In this document: positions 32,721 to 39,980 of the stretch, piece after piece
Position numbering within the stretch: position 1 is the first letter of the stretch
Layout of the letters: each line of letters begins with the position of its first letter
NCBI GenBank assembly: GCA_004557855.1
Contig: SFFJ01000020.1
Coordinates: 1-52,039, forward strand
Source: Oscillospiraceae bacterium
GTDB taxonomy: Bacteria > Bacillota > Clostridia > Oscillospirales > Ruminococcaceae
Length of the DNA: 52,039 nt
Direction of reading: 5' to 3'
Made by a program: the position numbers and the translations under genes
The notes under the pieces: model-generated
Databases searched by the model: none
What the model was told of the DNA's origin: nothing
Seen by the model: only the letters and a program-made list of their open reading frames with translations

Positions 32721-32879
32721 TGGGTACCTTCGCTTGACAAGGACACACACGCTTTTCGACGGCGCAAATCAGCGCTGACTGCGTCATCGAGCCTTGAAAT
32801 ACGCAAGTATTCCTGCGACTCTGCCATACGGCATTTCTGCCCGCAAAAACCGTATGTGCTCTTGTCAAGCGAAGGTACA
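32721..32879. mobile_element. MITE, about 159 bp with terminal inverted repeats
   Basis: An 18-bp perfect arm GTACCTTCGCTTGACAAG at the left end is repeated in inverse at the right end (CTTGTCAAGCGAAGGTAC), and similarity extends another 15-20 bases inward. ATTTA stands just outside both ends (32716-32720, 32880-32884), a possible 5-bp target duplication. No coding capacity; a related copy reaches the left edge of the window (1-98). Transposase source not visible. Confidence 0.8.
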
Positions 32880-32907
32880 ATTTACAAATAGACCCCGGAG
32901 GAACCGC

Positions 32908-33699
32908 ATGGATCAAAAAAAAGCCCTGATGGAGCGCATCCGGCTGTTTGTGCTGGATCTGGACGGCACCGTTTATCTGGGCGACCGCCTGCTGCCCGGC
33001 GCCGCCGATTTTATCACCACCGCAAAGAAAAAGGGGCGGCGGGTGCTGTTTTTCACCAATAACACCAGCCGCAGCCCGATGGAATATGTCGAACGCCTTA
33101 CCCGCATGGGCATCCCCGTCACACGGGGGGATATCCTCACAGCCGGGGATGTGACCGTTCACCATCTTAAAACCTGTCGGCCCGGCAAAAGCGTCTGCCT
33201 TTTGGGGGTGCCTGCCCTGCGGCAGAGCTTCCTTGAGGCGGGCATCCCGCTGACCGAAGCGCAGCCCGACCTTGTGGTGGTGGGCTTTGATAAAACGCTG
33301 ACCTATGAACGGCTGGAACGGGCGTGTACCTACCTGCGCCGGGGCGCGGAATTCCTTGCCACCCACCCCGATATCAACTGCCCCACCGAAGCAGAGCCCA
33401 TCCCCGACTGCGGCGCCATCTGTGCCGCCATCACCGCCAGCACCGGCCTTACCCCCCATGCGCTGGGCAAGCCCGCCCCCGAAACGGTGGCGCTGGTGGA
33501 ATCGTTCAGCGGCCTGCCGCGGGAGGCGATCGCCTTTGTGGGGGACCGCCTGTACACCGATGTGGCCTGCGGCACCAAAAACGGCGCCATCGGCATTCTG
33601 GTGATGACCGGCGAAACCACCCCCGAAATGCTCTCCGAAAGCAGCTTCACCCCCGACGCCGTATTCCCCTCGCTCGGCGCTATGGCCCCCCTGCTTTGA
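32908..33699 (+). CDS. HAD-IIA family phosphatase (NagD-like)
   Basis: Protein of 263 residues with HAD motifs DLDGTVYLGD (I), FFTNNTSRS (II), the lysine in HALGKPAPE (III) and VGDRLYTD (IV), plus a C2 cap between about 75 and 180. Members dephosphorylate sugar phosphates, nucleotides or 4-nitrophenyl phosphate. The ATG at 32908 has GGAGGA; the extra upstream reading frame lies in the MITE. Confidence 0.92.
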   Translation: MDQKKALMERIRLFVLDLDGTVYLGDRLLPGAADFITTAKKKGRRVLFFTNNTSRSPMEYVERLTRMGIPVTRGDILTAGDVTVHHLKTCRPGKSVCLLGVPALRQSFLEAGIPLTEAQPDLVVVGFDKTLTYERLERACTYLRRGAEFLATHPDINCPTEAEPIPDCGAICAAITASTGLTPHALGKPAPETVALVESFSGLPREAIAFVGDRLYTDVACGTKNGAIGILVMTGETTPEMLSESSFTPDAVFPSLGAMAPLL

Positions 33700-33727
33700 T
33701 AATGCCGCAAAATACGCCCCGCAGGTC

Positions 33728-33805
33728 GGGCGCCCCAGGCGCCCGCGGCGGCTTCGCCGCCTGCGCCGCCCCCCTGCGGGGGGCGGCGCCCCTGCGGGGC
33801 GCCCC
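33728..33805. repeat. Palindromic repeat 17 (divergent cloverleaf)
   Basis: Starts GGGCGCCCCAGG and ends CCTGCGGGGCGCCC, with GGCGGC/GCCGCC and GCCGCCCC/GGGGCGGC hairpins inside. Follows the HAD stop. Confidence 0.6.
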
Positions 33806-33841
33806 TCTGCACCCCCGCCGCCCCCCAATAAGCACAAAAGC

Positions 33842-33876
33842 CCCGCCCGCTGTACCGACACAGCAGGCGGGTTTGC
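33842..33876 (+). terminator. Terminator of the HAD gene
   Basis: CCCGCCCGCTGT pairs with ACAGCAGGCGGG (one mismatch), then GTTTGCTA. Confidence 0.65.
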
Positions 33877-33901
33877 TATGCTGTTTTCATGCCGAATGAA
33901 T

Positions 33902-33941
33902 AAAACCCGCCCCCTGCAGCCGGCAAGGGACGGGCTTTTTT
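33902..33941. terminator. Bidirectional terminator
   Basis: ACCCGCCCC pairs with GGGACGGGC around a short loop; T tracts on both sides (TTTTTT on plus, TTTTATT on minus). It serves the XRE regulator gene and backs up the HAD terminator. Confidence 0.75.
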
Positions 33942-33945
33942 CGGT

Positions 33946-34386
33946 TCAGCGCCAGTGCTTTAACTGCAGCAGGTAGGCGTCATACTGCGCCCGGCGCTCC
34001 GCCTCCCCAAGGTGTTCGGGGTTCGGCATATTTTCCAGCAGGTAGTCCAGCAGTGCCTCCCGGCTTTGGTAAACGAACTTGCCGTCGGTATAGCACCACT
34101 TGCAGTAGTCCTCATTCAAGCTGCCGTCCGGCTCCCGGGCGGTCGTTTCGTCCTCCAGCGGCATCCCGCAGCACTGGCAGAAAAGCCGGCGGGGCGCACC
34201 CAGCAGCGTATTGATGGAAACATCAAACAGCCCCGAAAGCAGCTTGAGCGTTTCGGTATTGGGCTGCGTTTCGCCGGTCTCCCACCGGGAGACCGCCTGC
34301 CGGGTCACAAACAGCTTTTCCGCCAGCTCCTCCTGCGAAAGCCCCTTTTCCGTTCTCAATTTGAAGATAATATCCTTTGTTTCCAT
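33946..34386 (-). CDS. XRE-family regulator with zinc-ribbon domain
   Basis: 146 residues. N-terminal helix-turn-helix (LSQEELAEKLFVTRQAVSRWETGETQPN, residues about 17-44) and C-terminal putative zinc ribbon (CQCCGMPL..DYCKWCYTDGKF). Such proteins regulate small sets of genes in response to unknown signals. ATG at 34386 with GGGAGG; own promoter at 34410-34438. Confidence 0.9.
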   Translation of the reverse strand: METKDIIFKLRTEKGLSQEELAEKLFVTRQAVSRWETGETQPNTETLKLLSGLFDVSINTLLGAPRRLFCQCCGMPLEDETTAREPDGSLNEDYCKWCYTDGKFVYQSREALLDYLLENMPNPEHLGEAERRAQYDAYLLQLKHWR

Positions 34387-34409
34387 AGGTCTCGCCTCCC
34401 TTTGGGGAC

Positions 34410-34438
34410 AGTATAGCACGCCCGCGCCGCGCCGCCAA
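34410..34438 (-). promoter_or_regulatory. Promoter of the XRE regulator
   Basis: Minus strand TTGGCG, 17 bases, TATACT, 24 bases before the ATG. Confidence 0.7.
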
Positions 34439-34455
34439 GCAACCCGCTGTTGCTG

Positions 34456-34572
34456 TTACCCCTCCAACCCGAAGAACCACACCGTTTCCGACTCGTAGGT
34501 CTCGCCGTGGCGCAGCAGGATGGTGGGGAACTGCGGATGGTGCGGGCTGTCGGGGCAGTGCTGCGTTTTGGG
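34456..34572 (-). pseudogene. Duplicated 3' fragment of galM
   Basis: A 101-bp stretch (34468-34568) repeats the end of galM (34597-34697) at about 96% identity with a period of 129 bases, exactly 43 codons. It still reads TQHCPDSPHHPQFPTILLRH and ends VWFFGLEG before its own TAA, and it is in frame with galM beyond the galM stop. It cannot encode an enzyme by itself. Confidence 0.88.
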
Positions 34573-34584
34573 CAGATGCTCCCC

Positions 34585-35643
34585 TTATTCGTCCACCCCG
34601 AAGAACCACACCGTTTCCGACTCATAGATCTCGCCGTGGCGCAGCAGGATGGTAGGGAACTGCGGGTGGTGCGGGCTGTCGGGGCAGTGCTGCGTTTCCA
34701 GGCAGACGCCGCCATGCTTTTGATACCGGGCGCCGCCCTTGCCCGGCACGCCGTCCAAAAAGTTGCCGGAATAGAGCTGCACCGCCGGCTCGGTAGTGAA
34801 AACGGTAAGCCGCCGGCCGCTTTCGGGGTCGGAAAGCTCCGCTGCGGGGTGCAGGGGATTGCGGCTTTCGGGGTCGTGGCGCAGCAGGAAATTGTGGTCA
34901 TAGCCCCCGGCATTTTTCAGCTGCGGCCAGTCCGCCGCGATGCGCTCCCCGATGGTGTGGGGGGTGGTGAAATCCAGCGGCGTCCCGGCAACCGGCAGCA
35001 CCTCCCCGGTGGGCAACAGCTCGCTGTCGGATGGGGTAAAGTGATCGGCCGCCAGCTCCAGCCGGTGGTTCAGGATATCCCCTTTCCCCTGCCCCGCCAG
35101 ATTAAAATAGGTGTGGTTGGTCAGGTTCAGCAGGGTGTCGCCCTCCTCCGCCGTGGCGGTATAGTGGATGATCAGGGCGTCATCCTGCGTCAGGCAGTAG
35201 CGCACCTCCACATGCAGCCTGCCGGGGTAGCCCTCCTCCCCCGCCTGCGCGGTGCGGGAAAAAACCACCACATTATCGATGTCCTCGGTGCTCCATTGCC
35301 ACAGTTGCCGGTCAAAGCCCCGTTCGCCGCCGTGCAGATGGTTTCTGCCGTCATTGGCGCAAAGGGGATAGGTCTTCCCGTTCAACTCAAAGCTCGCCCC
35401 GGCGATGCGGTTGGCCACCCGTCCGATCGTCCCGCCGAAGTGGGGGGCCGCCATGTAATCGGCAACGGTATCGCAGCCCAGGGTGATATCCTCCACCATC
35501 CCCGCCCGATCCGGCACGCAGATGCTGTGCACCGCCGCACCGTAATTCAGGAGGTTTACCTCCATGGTATTGTGGTTAAACATGGTAAAGCGGGTCACCG
35601 CCTGTCCCTCGGGCGTCCGCCCGAAAAAATGCTTGTAAACCAT
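34585..35643 (-). CDS. galM: Galactose mutarotase (aldose 1-epimerase)
   Basis: Protein of 352 residues. Catalytic motifs: GRVANRIAG, the histidine in NHLHGG, the second in NLTNHTYFNLAG, and the C-terminal glutamate in VCLETQHCPDSPHH. It interconverts alpha and beta anomers of galactose and glucose. AAAGGAG upstream and a promoter at 35718-35746. A duplicated copy of the last codons lies beyond the stop. Confidence 0.95.
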   Translation of the reverse strand: MVYKHFFGRTPEGQAVTRFTMFNHNTMEVNLLNYGAAVHSICVPDRAGMVEDITLGCDTVADYMAAPHFGGTIGRVANRIAGASFELNGKTYPLCANDGRNHLHGGERGFDRQLWQWSTEDIDNVVVFSRTAQAGEEGYPGRLHVEVRYCLTQDDALIIHYTATAEEGDTLLNLTNHTYFNLAGQGKGDILNHRLELAADHFTPSDSELLPTGEVLPVAGTPLDFTTPHTIGERIAADWPQLKNAGGYDHNFLLRHDPESRNPLHPAAELSDPESGRRLTVFTTEPAVQLYSGNFLDGVPGKGGARYQKHGGVCLETQHCPDSPHHPQFPTILLRHGEIYESETVWFFGVDE

Positions 35644-35717
35644 ACTGTGTCATTCTCCTTTAACGAATGAAAGACTCCCCATTCATTTTGATTTTTCCGT
35701 CCGGGGCTCTGCTTTCT

Positions 35718-35746
35718 ATTGTACCGCATCGGTGGCAGGCTGCCAA
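35718..35746 (-). promoter_or_regulatory. galM promoter
   Basis: Minus strand TTGGCA, 17 bases, TACAAT. Confidence 0.7.
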
Positions 35747-35765
35747 GGGGGAAATGTGTGCAAAA

Positions 35766-35849
35766 CCGCCCGCAGGGCGCTCCGGCGCAGCCGGAGCCGG
35801 CGGTCGCAGACCGCCGAGCGGCGCGAAAGCGCCGCTGCCCTGCGGGCGG
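35766..35849. repeat. Cloverleaf palindromic repeat 18 (alternate arms)
   Basis: CCGCCCGCAGGGC / GCCCTGCGGGCGG arms around GCTCCGGC/GCCGGAGC, CGGCGGTC/GACCGCCG and GCGGCGC/GCGCCGC hairpins; between the deaminase stop and the galM promoter. Confidence 0.85.
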
Positions 35850-35941
35850 AACGAGCGTTCCGCTTCCGCTTTTCCGTCCGCCCTGACATGGGAAAAGGAG
35901 CGCCCCCGTAAGAGGACGCCCCTTTCCCAAGAGAGAAAACA

Positions 35942-37180
35942 TTAGAAGATGGCAAGTTTGGATTGGACGGTGGTAGAAGCCACAACCCGTCCGCGCTTGA
36001 TGACGTAGCGGCGCTCCGGGGTCAGCCGGATGGCGTCACGGGCGTCACGGCAAGCGGTGATGACGATATCGGCATTGCAGCCGACCTTGAGGCCGTAATT
36101 CTCCAGGCGGAGGATACGGGCAGCGTCATCGGTGATCATATCAAAGGTCTTTTCGATCTCATCGGGCAGGCTGAGCTGGGCAGCATGGCCGGTAATCAGG
36201 GCCACCTGCAGCATATCGCCTGCGCCGTAGGGATAGAAGGTATCGTTTACACAGTCCTGACCGAAGCTCATGGTCACACCGGCGGCCAGCAGCTCCTTCA
36301 CACGGGTGATGCCGCGGCGGATGGGCTGCTTATCCAGCCGGCCCTGCAGCATCAGGTTGGTCACGGGGTTGGTGATGACATTGATGCCGGCCTTTTTCAC
36401 CTTTTCGATGACATAGGCGGCATAATGGTCGTCATAGGCGGCCAGTGCGCAGGTATGGCCTGCGGTCACACGGCCCTGCCAGCCGCGGGCGATGGTCTCA
36501 TCGGCCACCATCTCCAGCGTGCGGTAGAAGGGGTCGTCGCTTTCGTCCACGTGCATATCAATATCGGCATCGTATTTTTCGGCGATGTCAAAGCACAGCT
36601 TGACATGGGCCCGGCTGTCGTCGGGGCAGTTTTCATTGGCGGGCATACCGCCTACCACGTCGCAGCCCATCTCCATGGCCTGCCACATCAGCTTATCGGC
36701 GCCGGGGTCCTTTACAATGCCCTCCTGCGGGAACGCAACGGTCTGCATATCCACTACGCCCTTGTATTTATCCTTCAGGGCCAGCACGCCCTCGGTGGCC
36801 TTCAGCCCGGTGATGGTATCCACATCGATATGGGTACGAATATTCAGCACGCCGTTTTTGATCTCACGCTCCACCACGTCGCCGCCGCGCGCCAGAATGT
36901 CCTCATTGACATAGTTGCGTTTTTTATCCCACAGCATCTCTATGGCTTCCTTGAGGGTACCGCTCTGGTTTTTGGGCAGCACGTCCAGCACGTTCACCTT
37001 ATCCAGGTGGATATGCGGATCGATATAGGAGGCGGTGGTCAGGTTGCCCTCGGCGTCAATGACGGTCTCGGCCTCGGCGGTCAATCCCGCCCCGATCTCA
37101 ACGATTTTCCCGCCGTCGATGAGGATGTTGACCAGTTCCTCCCGGTCACGGAGCTTCGCGTTTTGAATAAGCATCTGCAT
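35942..37180 (-). CDS. Cytosine deaminase-like amidohydrolase
   Basis: Amidohydrolase of 412 residues: metal ligands in IDPHIHLDK, HVDESDD and AGHTCAL, then SFGQDCVNDTFYPYG, the block with the catalytic aspartate. The pattern is that of CodA (cytosine to uracil plus ammonia) and relatives acting on isoguanine or triazines, so the substrate is not certain. It sits behind an attenuator-like leader (37181-37373) and near a purine permease, which supports nucleobase salvage. Confidence 0.87.
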   Translation of the reverse strand: MQMLIQNAKLRDREELVNILIDGGKIVEIGAGLTAEAETVIDAEGNLTTASYIDPHIHLDKVNVLDVLPKNQSGTLKEAIEMLWDKKRNYVNEDILARGGDVVEREIKNGVLNIRTHIDVDTITGLKATEGVLALKDKYKGVVDMQTVAFPQEGIVKDPGADKLMWQAMEMGCDVVGGMPANENCPDDSRAHVKLCFDIAEKYDADIDMHVDESDDPFYRTLEMVADETIARGWQGRVTAGHTCALAAYDDHYAAYVIEKVKKAGINVITNPVTNLMLQGRLDKQPIRRGITRVKELLAAGVTMSFGQDCVNDTFYPYGAGDMLQVALITGHAAQLSLPDEIEKTFDMITDDAARILRLENYGLKVGCNADIVITACRDARDAIRLTPERRYVIKRGRVVASTTVQSKLAIF

Positions 37181-37367
37181 ACAAAAATCCCTCCAAATTA
37201 TTTCTGGTTAAAATGATCCGGCAGGGCGCTGTATCCGTCTTAAAAAACCAGACCTCCCTTTGAAAAACGCCCTACTCCCGAAAGGGAGCAGGGCGCGAAA
37301 GTACAAAGAGAAGAAAGCCACTCCATAGTCTGCCAATATCCGGAGAGCCCCTATTCGGTTTAGAGAC
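37181..37367 (-). promoter_or_regulatory. Attenuator-type leader of the deaminase gene
   Basis: About 185 bases of leader between promoter and ATG. It contains a complete intrinsic terminator (37262-37297). CTCCCTTT at the terminator can instead pair with AAAGGGAG downstream (8 bp), and the GCGCCCTGC of the terminator stem recurs at about 37225, offering a second alternative pairing. An upstream stem (CC-AATA/TATTGG at about 37334-37358) could be the sensing part. It does not fit a known riboswitch class that I can recall. Confidence 0.55.
37262..37297 (-). terminator. Leader terminator of the deaminase gene
   Basis: Minus strand CGCCCTGCTCCC pairs with GGGAGTAGGGCG across a short loop and is followed by TTTTT, about 80 bases before the start codon, well placed for premature termination. 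Confidence 0.8.
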
Positions 37368-37396
37368 ATTTTATCATATTGTTGCACCAAAGGCAA
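37368..37396 (-). promoter_or_regulatory. Promoter of the deaminase gene
   Basis: Minus strand TTGCCT, 17 bases, TAAAAT. The -35 lies seven bases from the DUF3343 stop. Confidence 0.7.
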
Positions 37397-37403
37397 CACC
37401 CCG

Positions 37404-37664
37404 CTATTTAGAAAGTTCCAGCACATTTTTGTTACTATCCACCAAATATATGGCATACATTTGGGGGGACAGCCCGCTTTCCGCCACCATTTTGCGGGCG
37501 GGCTCGTAGTCCTCGGCCGCCAGCCGCAGCGAAATACCGCAGCTTTGGGTGACGGTACGCAGGGTAGGCATGGTGGCCACCTTAAAATGCTGCTCCAGCA
37601 GCCGTTCCGTCCGTATGGCCGAGTGGGTATTCTCAAAGGAGATCATCAGGTAGTGGTCGTTCAT
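37404..37664 (-). CDS. DUF3343 protein (putative Se/S carrier-like)
   Basis: 86 residues with the DUF3343 signature MISFENTHSAIRTERLLEQ and SCGISLRL; the single cysteine (residue 42) is the conserved one. Members are proposed sulfur or selenium carriers, often near selenium-dependent molybdenum hydroxylase genes; no such hydroxylase is in the window. GAGAGGTG and its own promoter (37683-37711) support expression. Its site between a purine permease and a base deaminase fits a role near purine catabolism but proves nothing. Confidence 0.85.
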   Translation of the reverse strand: MNDHYLMISFENTHSAIRTERLLEQHFKVATMPTLRTVTQSCGISLRLAAEDYEPARKMVAESGLSPQMYAIYLVDSNKNVLELSK

Positions 37665-37682
37665 CGTTTTCACCTCTCCCCT

Positions 37683-37711
37683 ATTGTACCCCCGCCGCCG
37701 CCGATAATCAA
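37683..37711 (-). promoter_or_regulatory. Promoter of the DUF3343 gene
   Basis: Minus strand TTGATT, 17 bases, TACAAT. Confidence 0.65.
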
Positions 37712-37828
37712 GCCCGCGGTTTACGGGCAGGCCTGCGGCGGGTGCGGGACGGGGCGGTAGCCGCCCCTGTGGGGCTGCCGGGCTTCGCCCGGCCCGGCGC
37801 CCTGCGGGCGCCGTGGCTGCCGCCCCCA

Positions 37829-37921
37829 CCCCTGCCCCTTCGCAAACCCCTGCAAAACGCAGGACCCCGGCCCCCCACGGCCGGGCCCCTGCCCCTTCGC
37901 AAACCCCTGCAAAACGCAGGA
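37829..37921. repeat. 36-bp direct repeat, two copies
   Basis: CCCCTGCCCCTTCGCAAACC and the 16 following bases recur after 57 bases (starts at 37829 and 37886). Each copy contains CCCCTGCAAAACGCAGGA, a short stem. They lie within the 485-base gap between the DUF3343 gene and the permease. Confidence 0.85.
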
Positions 37922-37924
37922 ACC

Positions 37925-38008
37925 GGCGGCGCAGCCGTGCGCCCCGCAGGGGCGCACTCCCCGCGGCGGAGCCGCGGGGGCCGGGCTTCGCCCGGCGGCT
38001 GCGCCGCC
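37925..38008. repeat. Cloverleaf palindromic repeat 19 (alternate arms)
   Basis: GGCGGCGCAGCC / GGCTGCGCCGCC arms around GTGCGCCCC/GGGGCGCAC, CCCCGCGG/CCGCGGGG and CCGGGC/GCCCGG hairpins. Confidence 0.8.
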
Positions 38009-38096
38009 CCGCCCCCTGCACCTGCTCTCCCCAAAGTCCCTCCCTCAAAAACTCCCCCTGCACACGCTCTCCCCAAAGCCCAAAAATCCCCCCACG

Positions 38097-38127
38097 CAAA
38101 AGACCGCCCCGGAAACCCGGAGCGGTC
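38097..38127 (-). terminator. Terminator of the purine permease gene
   Basis: Minus strand GACCGCTCCGG pairs with CCGGGGCGGTC (one wobble), then TTTTG, 22 bases beyond the stop. Confidence 0.8.
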
Positions 38128-38149
38128 ATATCTGCGCTTAAACCTTATA

Positions 38150-39481
38150 TCAGGCAGCGGTAGCCAGCAGCACGTAGCTGAGGATGAACAGAACGGAAAG
38201 GATATACATCAGAACGGGAACTTCCTTGGCCTTGCCGCGAGCCAGCTTGATGAGGGTGTAGGAGATGATACCGAAGCCGATACCATCTGCGATGGAGTAG
38301 GCAAATGGCATCATGGCGATGGTGAGGAAGCAGGGGATGGCGGTCTCCATATCGGACCAGTCGATCTTCAGCACGCCCTTCATCATGAATACGCCCACGA
38401 TGATGAGTGCGGGAGCAGTAGCGGCGGAGGGAACGATGCCGGCTACGGGAGCCAGAACGATGGCCAGCAGGAACAGGATACCGGTGGTCATGGAGGTCAG
38501 ACCGGTGCGGCCGCCGTCCTCGATGCCGGTGGAGGACTCAACGAAGGTGGTAACGGTGGAGGTACCGATCAGTGCGCCGGTGCAGGTAGCAATGGCGTCA
38601 GCGATGAGGGCACGGTCGCCGCCGGGGAAGTTGCCGTTTTCATCCAGCATACCGGCGTTGCCGGCAGTACCCAGCAGGGTACCGACGGTATCGAAGCAGT
38701 CGCAAATGGCAAAGGTAATGATAGCGGTGAGGAAGGGAACGATGCCGCCGGCGGAAAGAGCACCAGAGAAGTCCAGCTTGAAGGCGACCTCGCCGAAGGC
38801 CTGGCCGATACCGGCAACGGTAAGGGTCTCGGGCATGGTGGTCTGGCCCATGAAGATGCCGATGATGGTGGTAACGATGATGCCGATGAAGATGGCGCCC
38901 TTTACACGGTAGGCAACCAGTACGGCAGTGATGACCAGACCGATGAGGGCCAGCAGGGCAGCGCCCTTGGTGATGGAGCCCATATCGGTGTAGGCGCCGG
39001 CAGCACCGGAGCCGAAGGCGGTAACAATGTTAACATTGAACATACCGATGAGGGAGATGAAAAGGCCGATACCGGCGGAAATGGCAGCCTTCAGGGAAGC
39101 GGGGATCGCTTCGATGATCTTCTTGCGCAGGGGGCTTACGGTCACAACGAGGAACAAGAGGCCGGAGATGAAAACGATCGCCAGCGCCTGCTCCCAGGTG
39201 TAGCCCATGCCGAAGCATACGGTGAAGGTGAAGAAGGTATTGAGGCCCATGCCGGGAGCCTGGCAGAACGGAACGTTGGCAAGGAACGCGGTAAGCAGGC
39301 AGCCTACGGCAGCGGAAACGCAGGTGGCTACCATGACGCCGGTGTAGTTCATGCCGGTCATGGAAAGATAGTTGGAGTTGACGAAGATGATGTACGCCAT
39401 CGCAAAGAAGGTGGTAATGCCCGCACGGATCTCGGTTTTCACGTCGGTGCCGTGCGCTTTCAGCTTAAACAGTTTTTCCAT
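38150..39481 (-). CDS. NCS2 family (AzgA-type) purine permease
   Basis: 443-residue transporter with about 12-14 helices. Start MEKLFKLKAHGTDVKTEIRA and the GMGLNTFFTFTVCFGMGYTWEQALA block are typical of the adenine/guanine/hypoxanthine AzgA group; FVESSTGIEDGGRTGLTS carries the conserved substrate-site glutamate. It imports purine bases by proton symport. AAAGGAGATC precedes the ATG. It is governed by the upstream guanine-type riboswitch and terminator. Confidence 0.94.
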   Translation of the reverse strand: MEKLFKLKAHGTDVKTEIRAGITTFFAMAYIIFVNSNYLSMTGMNYTGVMVATCVSAAVGCLLTAFLANVPFCQAPGMGLNTFFTFTVCFGMGYTWEQALAIVFISGLLFLVVTVSPLRKKIIEAIPASLKAAISAGIGLFISLIGMFNVNIVTAFGSGAAGAYTDMGSITKGAALLALIGLVITAVLVAYRVKGAIFIGIIVTTIIGIFMGQTTMPETLTVAGIGQAFGEVAFKLDFSGALSAGGIVPFLTAIITFAICDCFDTVGTLLGTAGNAGMLDENGNFPGGDRALIADAIATCTGALIGTSTVTTFVESSTGIEDGGRTGLTSMTTGILFLLAIVLAPVAGIVPSAATAPALIIVGVFMMKGVLKIDWSDMETAIPCFLTIAMMPFAYSIADGIGFGIISYTLIKLARGKAKEVPVLMYILSVLFILSYVLLATAA

Positions 39482-39523
39482 AATGATCTCCTTTTTCAAT
39501 ATGAAAGTTTGAAATGGATAAAC

Positions 39524-39566
39524 AAAAAACGACAGGAACTCACTTGCATGAGTGTCCCTGCCGCCG
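39524..39566 (-). terminator. Riboswitch expression-platform terminator
   Basis: Minus strand CGGCAGGGACACTCA pairs with TGAGTTCCTGTCG (one bulge, wobble) and runs into TTTTTT, about 40 bases before the permease ATG. Confidence 0.85.
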
Positions 39567-39618
39567 TTTCGGAAAAACGTCAAGCTGACCCCCTTTGCCG
39601 GTGGCAAAACGGATCGAA

Positions 39619-39691
39619 ACACCCATAGTACCGGTCTTTACGGGACCGATGTAGAGACGCCCGAACCGTATTATCGGGCATATATGAGCCT
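39619..39691 (-). ncRNA. Purine (guanine-class) riboswitch aptamer
   Basis: Minus strand shows the canonical parts in order: P1 GCTCATA, the P2 loop CCGATAATACGG with P2', J2/3 GTCTCTAC, P3 ATCGGTCC/GACCGGT with CCGTAAA loop, then ACTATGGGTG closing P1. The specificity position in ACTATG is C, which predicts guanine/hypoxanthine rather than adenine. It precedes a terminator and a purine permease, so ligand binding should switch the gene off. Confidence 0.93.
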
Positions 39692-39715
39692 TGGTCATAT
39701 TTTGTTTACATTTGT

Positions 39716-39744
39716 AGTTTAGCACTTGTTTCGGTCCCCCGCAA
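39716..39744 (-). promoter_or_regulatory. Promoter of the riboswitch-permease transcript
   Basis: Minus strand TTGCGG, 17 bases, TAAACT, just upstream of the aptamer. Confidence 0.65.
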
Positions 39745-39867
39745 GGGGTTCCCGTCGTTTTTTTTATTTTCGTAGGTTTGCTGCACTTCGCACAACTTTT
39801 ACTCTGCATATTGGTGCATTTTCACGATGCACCAAGCGAGGCTCCGGCCCCCTGCCGGGGGCCCTGC

Positions 39868-39959
39868 GGCCCGCAGGGCAAACCGTCCTGCGGACGGTTT
39901 TCGGGGGGGCGGCCTGCCGGCCGCCCCCCACGGCGCCTGCGGCGCCGGCCCTGCGGGCC
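39868..39959. repeat. Cloverleaf palindromic repeat 20 (alternate arms)
   Basis: GGCCCGCAGGGC / GCCCTGCGGGCC arms around AAACCGTCC/GGACGGTTT, GGGGGGCGGCC/GGCCGCCCCCC and GGCGCC/GGCGCC hairpins, just after the CPBP gene stop. Confidence 0.8.
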
Positions 39960-39980
39960 GTCCCGGCACTTCCCCGCCGG

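Noticed and set aside
37330..37365. PyrR-binding-like CCGGAGAG in the plus-strand sequence
   Set aside because: It is on the strand opposite to the leader RNA, so it cannot act in the deaminase transcript.
37300..37380. A second purine riboswitch before the deaminase gene
   Set aside because: GTCTCTA and GACTATGGAGTGG resemble aptamer pieces, but the 5' half of P1 and P2 are missing and the likely promoter overlaps where they should be.
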